Source: Pseudomonadota bacterium
Lineage (GTDB): Bacteria; Pseudomonadota; Gammaproteobacteria; Burkholderiales; Gallionellaceae
DNA length: 11,785 nucleotides
NCBI GenBank assembly: GCA_021783525.1
Contig: JAJXTT010000023.1
Span: 1 to 11,785, forward strand
Reading direction: 5' to 3'
This document shows, piece after piece, positions 1 to 6,016 of this stretch. Under the pieces are notes generated by a model. It saw only the letters and a program-made list of their open reading frames with translations. It did not search any database and was not told where the DNA came from. The position numbers were made by a program, and so were the translations under genes. Within the stretch, counting starts at the first letter, position 1. Every line of letters starts with the position of its first letter.

Positions 1-151
1 CACCGCGCACCACCATGCTGCGTATGCCTTCCGCCACCGAGGCGGCCGAGTCATAGCTCAAATATTCAAAGGCTGCGGGCAGGATGCGCTGGTCGATCAT
101 TTCCAGCCGGTTGTTGAACCAGCGCACTGTTTCGATTTTCATGTTTGACAT
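1..151 (-). CDS. mtnA: Methylthioribose-1-phosphate isomerase, N-terminal part (cut by window edge)
   Basis: MtnA converts 5-methylthioribose-1-phosphate to 5-methylthioribulose-1-phosphate in the cytoplasm, the step after MtnP in MTA salvage. Only the first 50 residues are in the window. They include the family-like N-terminus MKIETVRW, then DQRILP and a segment ending SMVVRG, which in MtnA proteins leads into the conserved VRGAPAIG stretch. Two ATGs are possible: 151, three nucleotides after the stop of the upstream gene, or 142, which gives a protein starting MKIETVRW. Neither has a recognisable Shine-Dalgarno sequence, so translation probably depends on ribosomes finishing the upstream gene. 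The catalytic Cys and Asp lie outside the window. The call rests on N-terminal resemblance plus context (mtnP and apt upstream). A related eIF2B-like isomerase is the only serious alternative. Confidence 0.85.
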   Translation of the reverse strand, partial: MSNMKIETVRWFNNRLEMIDQRILPAAFEYLSYDSAASVAEGIRSMVVRG

Positions 152-154
152 ACA

Positions 155-1141
155 CTAGTTAGCGGTCTTGCATTGTTGCTCATGAATTAGCTTGAGCAGC
201 TCTTCTTTTGTCAGTGGAATTATTTGTCCTTCGTCAATTGTATTGCCTATATTGAAGCTTGTAATGCTTGGTGTATATTGCCAAGGTCTCTCGAAGTCTC
301 CATCTTCAGTAGGCTTAACGAATTTGCGCTCATCCCCTTCGATTTGATTTATCACCTTCAATGCTGAAGTTACGTTCACGATAGACATCCAAACAAGTTG
401 AAGTTGCAAGATAGTCTTTTCGATACTCCAATTGATTGTTCGTCTTCTCACCTTCAGGTTATTTTTATTTCCCCCTATCGGCTCAACGTTCAGGAAGGTC
501 GTTCCATACTTTGACTCCCCAATCACGCGCATTTCACTCGGTGGGGGCGCTACTCCTACCTCCTTCTCAAAGCCAATAGACAACGAAAATCCAATTTCTC
601 CGGACCTAATTCTGAACCCATGCTTAAAGCTGTTGTACTCGCTGATGTGATTATCATCCACATACTCCGATACCAGCCTTTCCCACAGTTTTGCGAACAA
701 CATTGCAGTTGCACTGTTTTTATTTGTATCGTCCGAATAATTTTGAAATACAAGAGTACTTATGGAATTCCATGAAACCTCTTTCATACTGAATTTATTA
801 AAAATGTTCGAATCTCGTTTGTTGATTCTTATTAGAAGTGTTCTTAGTTGCTCGTTGCGACACTTTGCTAACCAACCATATACGCAATCCGGTGCCTGAA
901 TGAATGCTCCTAACAAAGAAAAGAGTGTTTCAGTAGCGTGATGAAGAGTAGTTCGAAGCGCAACTGATGCCTTTTCTTCAGCCTCTGCCGACATGTGCAC
1001 CTTTAATAAATAGTCAAAATAATCGACATCAATCCCCTTGATAAAATCTATATTCAGTCTACATAAATCACGATCCCAAATACTGTATGGCTCATCATTG
1101 ACCATGATGATGGTGTCATCCAATAAGCCATCGTCTCGCAT
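155..1141 (-). CDS. Protein of unknown function inserted in the MTA-salvage operon
   Basis: I do not recognise this 328-residue protein. It has no signal peptide and no clear membrane segment, so it is probably cytoplasmic. Residues about 45-105 look helical, with RTTLHHATETLF at 63-74 and a QAPDCVYGW stretch at 82-90. A second motif, YNSFKHGFRI, is at 169-178. A basic patch VRRR (231-234) precedes a predicted helical region (about 239-265). The C-terminus (310-323) is charged and helical. The start is well supported: GAGGGGG lies 7 nt before the ATG, inside the end of apt, and the stop codon is 3 nt from mtnA. Base composition differs sharply from the flanking genes: sample 60-base lines are 30-43% GC against 60% in a sampled line of apt. 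It therefore appears to have been acquired. The paired His residues and the KHG motif could suggest a HEPN-like or other nucleic-acid-active helical fold, but this is a guess and no function is assigned. Confidence 0.85.
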   Translation of the reverse strand: MRDDGLLDDTIIMVNDEPYSIWDRDLCRLNIDFIKGIDVDYFDYLLKVHMSAEAEEKASVALRTTLHHATETLFSLLGAFIQAPDCVYGWLAKCRNEQLRTLLIRINKRDSNIFNKFSMKEVSWNSISTLVFQNYSDDTNKNSATAMLFAKLWERLVSEYVDDNHISEYNSFKHGFRIRSGEIGFSLSIGFEKEVGVAPPPSEMRVIGESKYGTTFLNVEPIGGNKNNLKVRRRTINWSIEKTILQLQLVWMSIVNVTSALKVINQIEGDERKFVKPTEDGDFERPWQYTPSITSFNIGNTIDEGQIIPLTKEELLKLIHEQQCKTAN

Positions 1142-1143
1142 TA

Positions 1144-1671
1144 CTAATCCCCCTCAAACTCGCACAACGCAAACACCTTGTGCCCGCGCTTCTCCAGCCG
1201 CGCACGGCCGCCGATGTCCGGCAGGTCGATCATGAAGCAGCATTCGATGATCTTGCCGCCCATCTTCTCGATCAGGATGGCGGCAGCTTCTGCCGTGCCT
1301 CCGGTGGCGATGAGGTCGTCCACCAGCAACACCTTTTCCCCCTTGGAGATGGCATCGGTGTGTATTTCGATGCGGTCGGTGCCGTATTCGAGTGCATAGT
1401 CGTGGCCGATGGTCTCGGCAGGCAGCTTGCCTTTCTTGCGGATGGGCACGAAGCCGACGCCGAGGGCATAGGCCAGCGGCGTGCCGATGATGAAGCCGCG
1501 CGATTCGATGCCGGCGATCTTGTCGATCTTCACATCCTTGTAGCGGCGCACCAGTTCGTCGATGGTGGCACGCAGGCCAACGGGGTCCTTCAGCACCGTG
1601 GTGATATCGCGAAACATGATGCCCTGCTTGGGGTAATGAGGGACGGTGCGGACTCGGGATTTGATGGGCAT
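1144..1671 (-). CDS. apt: Adenine phosphoribosyltransferase
   Basis: Apt makes AMP from adenine and PRPP in the cytoplasm. In this operon it recovers the adenine released by MtnP. The protein is 175 residues, normal for bacterial Apt. It shows the N-terminal PKQGIMFRDIT segment (14-25), IAGIESRGFIIG (52-63), FVPIRKKGKLP (74-84), and the type I phosphoribosyltransferase PRPP-binding motif VLLVDDLIATGGT at 114-126. The start at 1671 is preceded by AGGAAA with a 6-nt spacer. The aldolase gene lies 132 bp upstream, across a palindromic repeat. The unknown gene starts 2 nt after the apt stop. No odd features in the protein itself. Family assignment is very secure. Confidence 0.97.
   Translation of the reverse strand: MPIKSRVRTVPHYPKQGIMFRDITTVLKDPVGLRATIDELVRRYKDVKIDKIAGIESRGFIIGTPLAYALGVGFVPIRKKGKLPAETIGHDYALEYGTDRIEIHTDAISKGEKVLLVDDLIATGGTAEAAAILIEKMGGKIIECCFMIDLPDIGGRARLEKRGHKVFALCEFEGD
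1149..1155 (-). promoter_or_regulatory. Ribosome binding site of the unknown gene, inside the end of apt
   Basis: GAGGGGG on the minus strand lies 7 nt before the ATG at 1141 and overlaps the last codons of apt (Glu-Gly-Asp-stop). It fixes the start of the unknown gene and points to translation coupled to apt. Confidence 0.7.
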
Positions 1672-1692
1672 TACGGGTTTCCTGTTATAAAT

Positions 1693-1796
1693 CCGTTCGT
1701 CCTGAGCCCTTCGTCCTTGCTCAGGACAGGCTTGTCGAAGGATGAACGATTTCTGTTCAATGTCCGTTCATGGTTCGACAAGCTCACCACGAACGG
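1693..1796 (-). repeat. Paired extragenic palindromic repeat, copy 1 (BIME/REP-like)
   Basis: This non-coding element fills most of the 132-bp gap between the aldolase stop and the apt start. It has two halves. The left half has a perfect 9-bp stem, GTCCTGAGC (1699-1707) with GCTCAGGAC (1719-1727). The right half is bounded by CCGTTC and GAACGG (1764-1796) and folds with one mismatch in a 10-bp stem. The halves are also mutually inverted: GCTTGTCGAA (1730-1739) pairs with TTCGACAAGC (1774-1783). The last 36 bases (1761-1796) match copy 2 at 2492-2527 with one difference. CCGTTCGTCCTGAGC-type elements are widespread extragenic repeats in proteobacteria. Within the operon mRNA they could form stable hairpins that affect decay or the relative output of the genes. 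No transposase is nearby. Confidence 0.85.
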
Positions 1797-1803
1797 GATT
1801 TTT

Positions 1804-2442
1804 CTAACTGCGCTTCTTGTATTCAACGAACTTCGCTTTCACCTCATGCATCTGCTGCGCGGTAAGTATCCGCGGCTCGCCCGCCTGCAGGGTGCGCCAG
1901 TAGATCTCGCACAGGTATTCAACTTCGTGCGCAACAGACAGCGCCTCAGCCAGATCCTTGCCCAGCGCGATCATGCCATGGTTGCCGAGCAGGCAGGCCT
2001 TGCGGTCGCGCAATGCTTCCAGCGCAAGATCGGACAGGTTCTGTTCGCCGAAAATGCTGTAAGGCGTGCAGCGAACGCTGTCGCCGCCTGCAATGGCGAT
2101 GTGGTAGTGCACGGCGGGCACATCCTTACCCAGACAGGCGATGGTGGTCGCGAAGGGGGAATGCATGTGCAGCACCGCGCCGATCTCGGGACGCGCCTTC
2201 AGGATGTCGCGATGAAAACGCCATTCGCTGGAGGGCTTGCGGCCCCGCAGCAATTTGCCGTCGGCATCCAGCAGCACCATGTCCTGCTCGGTCATTTCGG
2301 CCACCGGCAACGCGGACGGTGTGATCAGGATATCGTCTCCGCAGCGCACCGAGGCATTACCTGCCGTGCCGCGGTTGAGGCCGAGTTCGACCATGCGGCG
2401 CGATGTTTGCAGCAGGTCCTGGCGTAATGTTTGTTCAGTCAT
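1804..2442 (-). CDS. FucA-type class II aldolase, probably acting on 5-methylthioribulose-1-phosphate
   Basis: This is a zinc-dependent class II aldolase/adducin-family protein of 212 residues, nearly colinear with E. coli L-fuculose-1-phosphate aldolase. With the start at 2442, residue numbers coincide with FucA: phosphate-binding NRGTAGNASVR (23-33), catalytic Glu73 in PSSEWRFH, zinc ligands His92, His94 and His155, active-site Tyr113, and a C-terminal Tyr208 near FucA Tyr209. An in-frame ATG at 2502 would add 20 residues encoded by a palindromic repeat and is rejected. The chosen ATG has only AGAG directly in front and no properly spaced Shine-Dalgarno sequence. Placement between mtnP and apt-mtnA argues for a methylthioribulose-1-P aldolase giving DHAP and 2-methylthioacetaldehyde ('Ald2' of the DHAP shunt). 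Alternatives are MtnB dehydratase, which belongs to the same superfamily, or 5-deoxyribulose-1-P cleavage. Fold certain; substrate inferred from context. Confidence 0.92.
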   Translation of the reverse strand: MTEQTLRQDLLQTSRRMVELGLNRGTAGNASVRCGDDILITPSALPVAEMTEQDMVLLDADGKLLRGRKPSSEWRFHRDILKARPEIGAVLHMHSPFATTIACLGKDVPAVHYHIAIAGGDSVRCTPYSIFGEQNLSDLALEALRDRKACLLGNHGMIALGKDLAEALSVAHEVEYLCEIYWRTLQAGEPRILTAQQMHEVKAKFVEYKKRS

Positions 2443-2453
2443 CTCTAAATATA

Positions 2454-2527
2454 CCGTTCGCCCTGTGCTTGTCGAAGGGCAGTCTTTGGGGTGTCCGCTC
2501 ATGGTTCGACAAGCTCACCACGAACGG
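2454..2527 (-). repeat. Paired extragenic palindromic repeat, copy 2 (BIME/REP-like)
   Basis: This is a shorter copy of the element at 1693-1796 and lies in the 115-bp gap between mtnP and the aldolase. It starts CCGTTCGCCCT and ends CCACGAACGG. It has a small stem, GCCCT (2460-2464) with AGGGC (2476-2480), and the same long-range pairing of GCTTGTCGAA (2467-2476) with TTCGACAAGC (2505-2514). Bases 2492-2527 match copy 1 with one mismatch. In the mRNA it ends 11 nt before the aldolase start codon, so its fold could influence translation of that gene. Confidence 0.85.
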
Positions 2528-2557
2528 AAAATTCTTGCAGCGTTACATCCAAAACTG

Positions 2558-3427
2558 TCAGAGCACACGTCCTGCGATCGCCTGCAGTTTCTGTTTCATC
2601 GCCGCATCGCGTGCCTCGGGGGCGGTGATGAGGGCATGTTGCAGGGCGCTGCGGCAGCCGCAATCGCAGGCCCCGGCATCCGCGCCCAGTCTGGGTACCG
2701 CATGTTGCACCAGATTCTTGGCCTTGCCGGCGTTAGCCAGCAGCACCTTGACGATCTGGTCCACCGTCACGTCGTCGTGGTTCGGATGCCAGCAGTCGTA
2801 ATCGGTGACCATCGCCACCGTGGCGTAGCACAGCTCGGCCTCGCGGGCGAGCTTGGCTTCCGGCATGTTGGTCATGCCGATCACGTCGCAGCCCCACTGG
2901 CGGTACAGCTCGGATTCGGCCAGGCTGCTGAACTGCGGGCCTTCCATCACCAGGTAGGTGCCGCCGCGCATGGCCGGGATGCCAGCCTCCTTCGCTGCTG
3001 CCTCGATATGGTCACCCAAACGTTTGCACACCGGATGCGCCATGGAAACATGGGCCACGAGACCCGTGCCGAAGAAGGATTTTTCGCGGGCGAAAGTGCG
3101 GTCGATGAACTGGTCGACGATGACGAAGGTGCCGGGCGGCAGGTGCTCGCGCAACGAGCCCACCGCGCTGACCGAGATGACATCGCTGACGCCGACGCGC
3201 TTGAGCACATCGATGTTGGCGCGGAAGTTGATCGCGGACGGCGGGATCTTGTGGCCGCGACCGTGGCGCGGCAGGAAGGCCAGTTTCACGCCGTGCAGTT
3301 CGCCGAACAGCAGCTCGTCGGACGCCGCGCCGAAAGGCGATTCGACCTTCTCCCAGCGTTTGTCGGTCAGCCCTTCGATGTCATATACGCCGCTGCCGCC
3401 GATGATGCCGATGCTTGCCTGCCCCAT
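2558..3427 (-). CDS. mtnP: S-methyl-5'-thioadenosine phosphorylase
   Basis: MtnP phosphorolyses MTA, the by-product of polyamine and acyl-homoserine-lactone synthesis and of some radical-SAM reactions, to adenine and 5-methylthioribose-1-phosphate. The protein has 289 residues, usual for the purine nucleoside phosphorylase/MTAP family. Visible motifs are the phosphate loop GGSGVYD (10-16), PRHGRGH (53-59), MEGPQFSSLAES (161-172), MTNMPEAKLARE (185-196) and VTDYDCW (207-213). Asp209 and Asp211 correspond to the aspartates that select a 6-aminopurine. C-terminal Cys254, Cys256 and Cys258 form CDCGC, recalling the CXC disulfide motif of some archaeal MTA phosphorylases. The ATG at 3427 is preceded by AGGGAG with a 4-nt spacer. 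It is the first gene of the minus-strand operon, divergent from copA, so the operon promoter should lie in 3428-3564. Confidence 0.96.
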   Translation of the reverse strand: MGQASIGIIGGSGVYDIEGLTDKRWEKVESPFGAASDELLFGELHGVKLAFLPRHGRGHKIPPSAINFRANIDVLKRVGVSDVISVSAVGSLREHLPPGTFVIVDQFIDRTFAREKSFFGTGLVAHVSMAHPVCKRLGDHIEAAAKEAGIPAMRGGTYLVMEGPQFSSLAESELYRQWGCDVIGMTNMPEAKLAREAELCYATVAMVTDYDCWHPNHDDVTVDQIVKVLLANAGKAKNLVQHAVPRLGADAGACDCGCRSALQHALITAPEARDAAMKQKLQAIAGRVL

Positions 3428-3564
3428 GATGCTCCCTGCCCGATTTGGAATGGACAGGGATTGAAACAGGAAACTTCTTTTATCTCAAGGTCAAGGGTGC
3501 AAGATAGACAAGAAAGCCGCTCGGGCGTATCTTTCCGGCTGTTCTTTCCACGAATCATTACCCC
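3428..3564. promoter_or_regulatory. Divergent mtnP/copA intergenic region, presumed to hold both promoters
   Basis: These 137 bases separate the divergent mtnP and copA starts and must contain promoters in both directions unless transcription enters from elsewhere. The only local signals seen are a TTGACC that could be a -35 element reading towards mtnP (minus strand, near 3492-3497), without a convincing -10 box, and an imperfect inverted repeat around TATCTCAAGG...TGCAAGATA. I could not find the long spaced dyad expected for a CueR-type copper-responsive promoter in front of copA. copA also lacks an obvious Shine-Dalgarno sequence before the ATG at 3565. No riboswitch fold was recognised. 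Confidence 0.4.
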
Positions 3565-5799
3565 ATGTCCCAAGCAGAAAATCACGCCGACCTCCAGATC
3601 GTCGGCATGCGTTGCGCCTCCTGTTCCAGCCGTCTGGAAAAAGCATTGAATCAATTACCTGAGGTCACCGCCGTGGTCAATCTGGCCACCGAAAAAGCCA
3701 GCGTGACGTTCGATCCGAATCTGATGGATGTGGACAAACTCATCCAGACGGTGCGCGATACCGGTTTCGACGCGCATGTAACGCGCGATTTCGCGGCCGA
3801 AAAAGCGGACCGCCTCAAGGCCTACCAGCAGGAAAAACTGCGTTTCTTCATCTCACTGGCACTCATCACGCCCATGGTGCTGGAGATGCTGCTCATGGTG
3901 TTCGAAGTGCATCTGTCGATTCCGACCTGGATGCAGTGGGCGCTGGCGACACCGGTGCAGTTCTGGATCGGCGCGCGCTTCTACCGCGGAGCCTGGGCCA
4001 GCATCAGGCACGGCAGCGGCAACATGGACCTGCTGGTGGCGCTGGGCACCAGTGCCGCCTATTTCCTGAGCGTCGCCATCATCCTTCTCGATATCCATCA
4101 GCCGGTCTACTTCGAATCCAGCGCGGTGCTGATCACGCTGGTCTTGATGGGCAAACTGCTCGAGATGGGGGCCAAGGCCAAGGCATCGAGCGCCATCGAG
4201 AAACTGATCCAGCTGCAGCCGAAGATCGCGCATGTGGAACGCGACGGACAAGTGCTGGACGTTTCGGCAGGGCAATTGCGCCCGGACGACATCTTCATCG
4301 TGCGCCCCGGCGAGAACGTGCCGGTGGACGGCGTCGTGCTGGAAGGCACGTCCACACTGGACGAGAGCATGCTCACCGGCGAAAGCATGCCGCAGACCAA
4401 GCAGGCGAACGACAAGGTCTATACCGCCACGCTCAACCATCAGGGCATGATCAAATGCCGTGCAACCGCCGTCGGCAGCCACACGCAGTTGGCGGCAGTG
4501 GTGCGCCTGGTGGAACAGGCGCAAGGTTCCAAGGCCCCCATCCAGCGGCTGGCCGACAAGATCTCCGGCATCTTCGTGCCCGTCGTGCTGTTGCTTGCCG
4601 TTGCCACGCTCTTCATCTGGTACAAGGTCGACGGAGACCTGTCGTATGCGATCATCAATGCAGTCTCGGTGCTGGTCATCGCCTGTCCCTGTGCGCTGGG
4701 CCTCGCGACGCCGGTCACCATCGTCGTGGCCAGCGGCCTGGCCGCGCGCGAAGGGATACTGGTCAAGGATGCGGCAGCGCTGGAACGCGCGCACAGGCTG
4801 TCGGTGCTGGTGCTGGACAAGACCGGCACACTGACCGAAGGCAAACCCACCCTGACCGACCTGCGCCCCAGCGCGGCCAGCGGCGTCGGAGAACTGCTGC
4901 GCATCGCGGCCAGCCTTGCACAACATTCCACCCATCCGCTCTCGGGCGCTGTCGTGGAATATGCCGAAACACAGGCGACGACGCCGTTGCCGATCACCGA
5001 TTTCGACGAATCGCCCGGAAGCGGCTTGCGTGCGAATCTCGAGGGCGTTTCCTATCTGCTGGGCTCACCCGCTTTCATCGCGCAACAGGGTGTCACTGTG
5101 GATGACGCGTCGATACTGGCCTTGCAGATGCAGGGCAAGAGCGTCATCGCCGTTGCGCGCCAGCAGGTATTGCTGGGCTATATCGCCTTCGCCGACAAGA
5201 TACGTCCCAGCAGCCGTGCGGCCGTTGCGCGCCTGCGCGGGATGGGGATACGCGTGGTGATGCTGAGCGGCGACAACCAGACCACCGCCCAGGCGATCGC
5301 GAGCCAGGCCGGCATCGAGGAATTCATCGCCGAAGTGTCGCCACAGGACAAGGCTCGCTATGTCGGCTCGCTCAAAGACAAGAAGACGCTGGTCGGCATG
5401 GTCGGCGACGGCATCAACGACGCGCCCGCACTGGCGGCAGCCGATGTCAGCTTCGCGATGAAGAACGGCAGCGACATCGCAATCGAAGCGGCCGACATCA
5501 CGCTGATGCGCAACGACCTCAACAGCGTGGCGGACGCGATCGACCTTTCGCGCGTGACACTGAGCAAGATCCGCCAGAACCTGTTCTTTGCGTTTGCCTA
5601 CAACGTGCTCGGCATCCCGCTCGCCGGCCTGGGCATGCTCAACCCGATGATCGCCGGCGGCGCGATGGCGATGAGCTCCGTATCGGTGGTCAGCAATGCC
5701 TTGCTGTTGAAACAGTGGCGGCCAGGGACACCCGTATCCGACTCGCATGATGAAATTGCTGCCAATCCTGAGAACGCGTCATCCCGACTCAAAGCGTAA
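3565..5799 (+). CDS. copA: Copper(I)-exporting P1B-type ATPase
   Basis: CopA pumps Cu(I) out of the cytoplasm across the inner membrane, driven by ATP. All P1B-ATPase elements are present in 744 residues. They are one N-terminal heavy-metal-associated domain with GMRCASC (14-20); a first membrane block (about 92-200); the actuator TGE (271-273); the metal-site CPC (374-376) in membrane helix 6; the phosphorylated Asp418 in DKTGTLTEG; His457-Pro458 of the nucleotide domain; SGDNQTTA; and GDGINDAP from 614. The last two helices carry Tyr679-Asn680 and Met703-Ser704-Ser705, which with CPC define the Cu(I)-type (P1B-1) subgroup. It has a single metal-binding domain, while many homologues have two. 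It stands alone: no copper chaperone, CueR or multicopper oxidase gene lies next to it. A terminator follows 130 bp downstream. The next gene converges on it. Confidence 0.97.
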   Translation: MSQAENHADLQIVGMRCASCSSRLEKALNQLPEVTAVVNLATEKASVTFDPNLMDVDKLIQTVRDTGFDAHVTRDFAAEKADRLKAYQQEKLRFFISLALITPMVLEMLLMVFEVHLSIPTWMQWALATPVQFWIGARFYRGAWASIRHGSGNMDLLVALGTSAAYFLSVAIILLDIHQPVYFESSAVLITLVLMGKLLEMGAKAKASSAIEKLIQLQPKIAHVERDGQVLDVSAGQLRPDDIFIVRPGENVPVDGVVLEGTSTLDESMLTGESMPQTKQANDKVYTATLNHQGMIKCRATAVGSHTQLAAVVRLVEQAQGSKAPIQRLADKISGIFVPVVLLLAVATLFIWYKVDGDLSYAIINAVSVLVIACPCALGLATPVTIVVASGLAAREGILVKDAAALERAHRLSVLVLDKTGTLTEGKPTLTDLRPSAASGVGELLRIAASLAQHSTHPLSGAVVEYAETQATTPLPITDFDESPGSGLRANLEGVSYLLGSPAFIAQQGVTVDDASILALQMQGKSVIAVARQQVLLGYIAFADKIRPSSRAAVARLRGMGIRVVMLSGDNQTTAQAIASQAGIEEFIAEVSPQDKARYVGSLKDKKTLVGMVGDGINDAPALAAADVSFAMKNGSDIAIEAADITLMRNDLNSVADAIDLSRVTLSKIRQNLFFAFAYNVLGIPLAGLGMLNPMIAGGAMAMSSVSVVSNALLLKQWRPGTPVSDSHDEIAANPENASSRLKA

Positions 5800-5928
5800 G
5801 CAATCATGCCGGAAATGGGTTGATCGATTTGGATCTGGAAAACAATTCGGCCTTGCTGACTGAATCGGCATCTCTCGACATCGGTCGCTTTGCTACTCCA
5901 GCTTCCTCTTAACCCCACCCGAAAATAC

Positions 5929-5967
5929 AAAAAAAGACTTGCAACATTTCTGTTGCAAGTCTTTTTT
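5929..5967. terminator. Bidirectional intrinsic terminator between copA and ompW
   Basis: A perfect 11-bp stem, GACTTGCAACA (5936-5946) with TGTTGCAAGTC (5951-5961), encloses a 4-nt loop. Seven A's precede the stem and six T's follow it, so it works as an intrinsic terminator on both strands. It lies between copA (plus) and ompW (minus), exactly where convergent genes need one. The rest of the 5800-6016 gap shows nothing else I can support. Confidence 0.93.
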
Positions 5968-6016
5968 ATTACTAAACGGAACCATGCCAAGTCCCGCCCT
6001 GCCCCCTTAACGGGAG

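Noticed and set aside
1180..2427. A 415-codon plus-strand open frame
   Set aside because: It runs antisense through apt, a palindromic repeat and the aldolase. Crossing an intergenic repeat and two real genes marks it as chance.
1672..2557. The repeat-flanked aldolase as a composite transposon
   Set aside because: The repeats are short extragenic palindromes in the same orientation. No transposase or target-site duplication was seen.
3475..3510. CAAGGTCAAGGG as a possible half of a CueR/MerR operator
   Set aside because: The matching inverted half at the expected spacing is absent, and the possible -35 box points towards mtnP rather than copA.
2237..3649. A 470-codon plus-strand open frame over mtnP
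   Set aside because: It is antisense to mtnP and overlaps the start of copA out of frame, with no ribosome site or recognisable domain.
3853..4935. A 360-codon minus-strand open frame inside copA
   Set aside because: It is antisense to the highly conserved core of copA and has Asp/His/Gln-rich shadow composition.
5598..5990. A 130-codon minus-strand open frame between copA and ompW
   Set aside because: It begins beyond the bidirectional terminator and runs antisense into the conserved end of copA. No start signal or protein-like domain was seen.
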